Assembly (NCBI GenBank): GCA_937901055.1
Contig: CALCGO010000301.1
Location: 1 to 6,367, forward strand
Length of the DNA: 6,367 nucleotides
Direction of reading: 5' to 3'
Source of the DNA: an uncultured Rhodobacterales bacterium
GTDB taxonomy: Bacteria; Pseudomonadota; Alphaproteobacteria; Rhodobacterales; Rhodobacteraceae
In this document: positions 5,330-6,367 of the stretch, piece after piece
Numbering within the stretch: the first letter of the stretch is position 1
How the letters are laid out: each line of letters opens with the position of its first letter
The notes under the pieces: model-generated
The model's input: only the letters and a program-made list of their open reading frames with translations
Databases searched by the model: none
Told to the model about the DNA's origin: nothing
Made by a program: the position numbers and the translations under genes

Positions 5330-6367
5330 TTGCGGATAATTTAAAGGCATTGATGCAGATTCCAGGCCTCTCTGGCCACGAGCACCGGGTTGCCGCCGCG
5401 ATATCCAAAAGAATGCCAATCACCTGTGAAACAGACACACTAGGCAATCTGATAGCAACATTCCCCGGCAGCAATCCGTCTGTGATGTTGTTTACGCACA
5501 TGGATCAGCTTGGTTTTATTGTCCGCAAGATTGAAGATGATGGATTGATCCGCATACACCGGATGGGAGGAGTGCCGGAACGCGCGCTTGCGTCCCAGTC
5601 AGTTGTTCTCAGTACAGCCGACGGGCGCGATATTCCTGGTATAATCGCCAACAAAAGCCATCATGCAACGCAAATGGATGAGAAATACAAAGTTGTGCGT
5701 GCTGCTGACCTCTACATAGACACAGGCCACAGCACCAAGGCAGCGGTTGAGAAAGCGGGTATTTCAATTGGAACACCGGTTACTTATGTGCCCAATGTTG
5801 TCGAGCTCGCTGAGGGGCGGATAGCAGGCACTTCTGTGGATGATCGCGCCGGATGTGCCGTCCTTCTTGACGTAGCAAAAAGTCTTACAAGGCGGGACGG
5901 TGGACCGACCGTTCATATCGTCTTTTCCACGCAAGAAGAGTTCAATCTTCGCGGTGCTTTGAGCGCCGCGCAGGCTTTAAAACCAGATATAGCCATCCAA
6001 ATAGACCTGATGTTAGCAAGCGATACACCGGATGCGGTTGACTTGGGAGAGATGTATCTCGGCTGTGGTCCAGGCATGAGTATGTACAGTTTTCACGGAC
6101 GCGGAACCTTGAATGGCGTACTGCCACATCCTGCGTTGGTATCACTGTTTGAACACGCGGCAAAGGACGCAGGCGTAGGATTGCAAAAATCTGCACAGGT
6201 TGGTGTTTTGACAGACCTTAGTTATGTTCAGCATGTCGGAAAAGGTGTTGCCGCCATCGATTTGGGATTTCCAATGCGTTATAGTCATTCTTCGCTGGAG
6301 GTCTGCCAGTTAAACGATCTGGTAGATCTATCCACCCTGTTGGTTGCAGGACTTGCGCGCATTGGCC
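5326..6367 (+). CDS. M42-family metallo-aminopeptidase homologue (FrvX/SgcX-like), C-terminus beyond window
   Basis: Open frame of 347 codons still running at the right edge. M42 proteins are usually about 340-375 residues, so probably only a short tail is missing. The di-zinc co-catalytic set is complete: H58 and D60 (FTHMDQLGF), bridging D172 (VDDRAG), catalytic E204 and metal ligand E205 (STQEEF), D227 (IQIDL) and H321 (YSHSSLE). The PDZ-like insert typical of M42 fits about residues 65-155. Classical M42 enzymes are large oligomeric aminopeptidases, often once annotated as endoglucanases. The E. coli relatives FrvX and SgcX lie in sugar operons and their substrates are unknown. The gene starts within the BtpA stop (ATGA), with AAAGG seven bases before it. 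Intact metal ligands argue for a working hydrolase or deblocking enzyme, perhaps on a sugar-amino-acid or sugar-amide conjugate; that last point is speculation from context. Confidence 0.9.
   Translation, partial: MIADNLKALMQIPGLSGHEHRVAAAISKRMPITCETDTLGNLIATFPGSNPSVMLFTHMDQLGFIVRKIEDDGLIRIHRMGGVPERALASQSVVLSTADGRDIPGIIANKSHHATQMDEKYKVVRAADLYIDTGHSTKAAVEKAGISIGTPVTYVPNVVELAEGRIAGTSVDDRAGCAVLLDVAKSLTRRDGGPTVHIVFSTQEEFNLRGALSAAQALKPDIAIQIDLMLASDTPDAVDLGEMYLGCGPGMSMYSFHGRGTLNGVLPHPALVSLFEHAAKDAGVGLQKSAQVGVLTDLSYVQHVGKGVAAIDLGFPMRYSHSSLEVCQLNDLVDLSTLLVAGLARIG

Noticed and set aside
5326..6367. Endoglucanase (cellulase) annotation for the M42 protein
   Set aside because: This is an old label for the family. 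The metal ligands and blocks (HMD, DDR, QEE, final His) are those of M42 peptidases, with no glycoside hydrolase signature.

Overview
The window reads as part of a carbohydrate-utilisation locus from a Gram-negative bacterium. The protein families, the dense operon packing and a roughly balanced base composition suggest an alphaproteobacterium (Rhizobiales/Rhodobacterales type). That placement is an inference from style, not from a marker gene. Coding density is very high: seven protein genes, one of them cut by the right edge, with only two short non-coding stretches (1-69 and 4434-4525). I saw no RNA genes, mobile elements or CRISPR arrays.

Layout: (1) A left-hand + strand operon holds a GntR/FCD repressor-type regulator (70-777), a TIM-barrel sugar isomerase/epimerase (774-1745) and a PfkB/ribokinase-family sugar kinase (1742-2590). 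(2) Facing it tail to tail, with a 13-bp overlap and no terminator between, is a - strand operon transcribed from 4433: an aldo/keto reductase of the L-fucose/D-threo-aldose 1-dehydrogenase type (3411-4433), then a COG3618-type sugar lactonase (2578-3414). (3) Diverging from the reductase across 92 bp is a right-hand + strand operon: a BtpA/SgcQ-family TIM-barrel protein (4526-5329) and an M42-family metallo-aminopeptidase homologue (5326 to the edge). All four same-strand junctions are ATGA start/stop overlaps.

How the genes may work together: the reductase would oxidise a free aldose to its lactone and the lactonase would open it to the aldonate (oxidative route). The isomerase and kinase would form a ketose phosphate (phosphorylative route). 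The BtpA and M42 proteins are the counterparts of E. coli SgcQ and SgcX, a pair found in a cryptic sugar operon and without an established reaction. No transporter, dehydratase or recognisable classical aldolase lies inside the window.

The most notable non-coding signal is a shared site. The 15 bases at 61-75 match the reverse complement of 4451-4465 at 14 of 15 positions. Both contain the near-palindrome CATNCTAGNATG. One copy lies on the start codon and -10 region of the regulator gene. The other lies in the divergent promoter between the reductase and BtpA genes. The simplest reading is an operator for the window's own GntR protein, which would make all three transcription units one regulon. 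The regulator gene also has no Shine-Dalgarno sequence, and its best promoter would start the transcript at or next to the ATG, so its mRNA may be leaderless.
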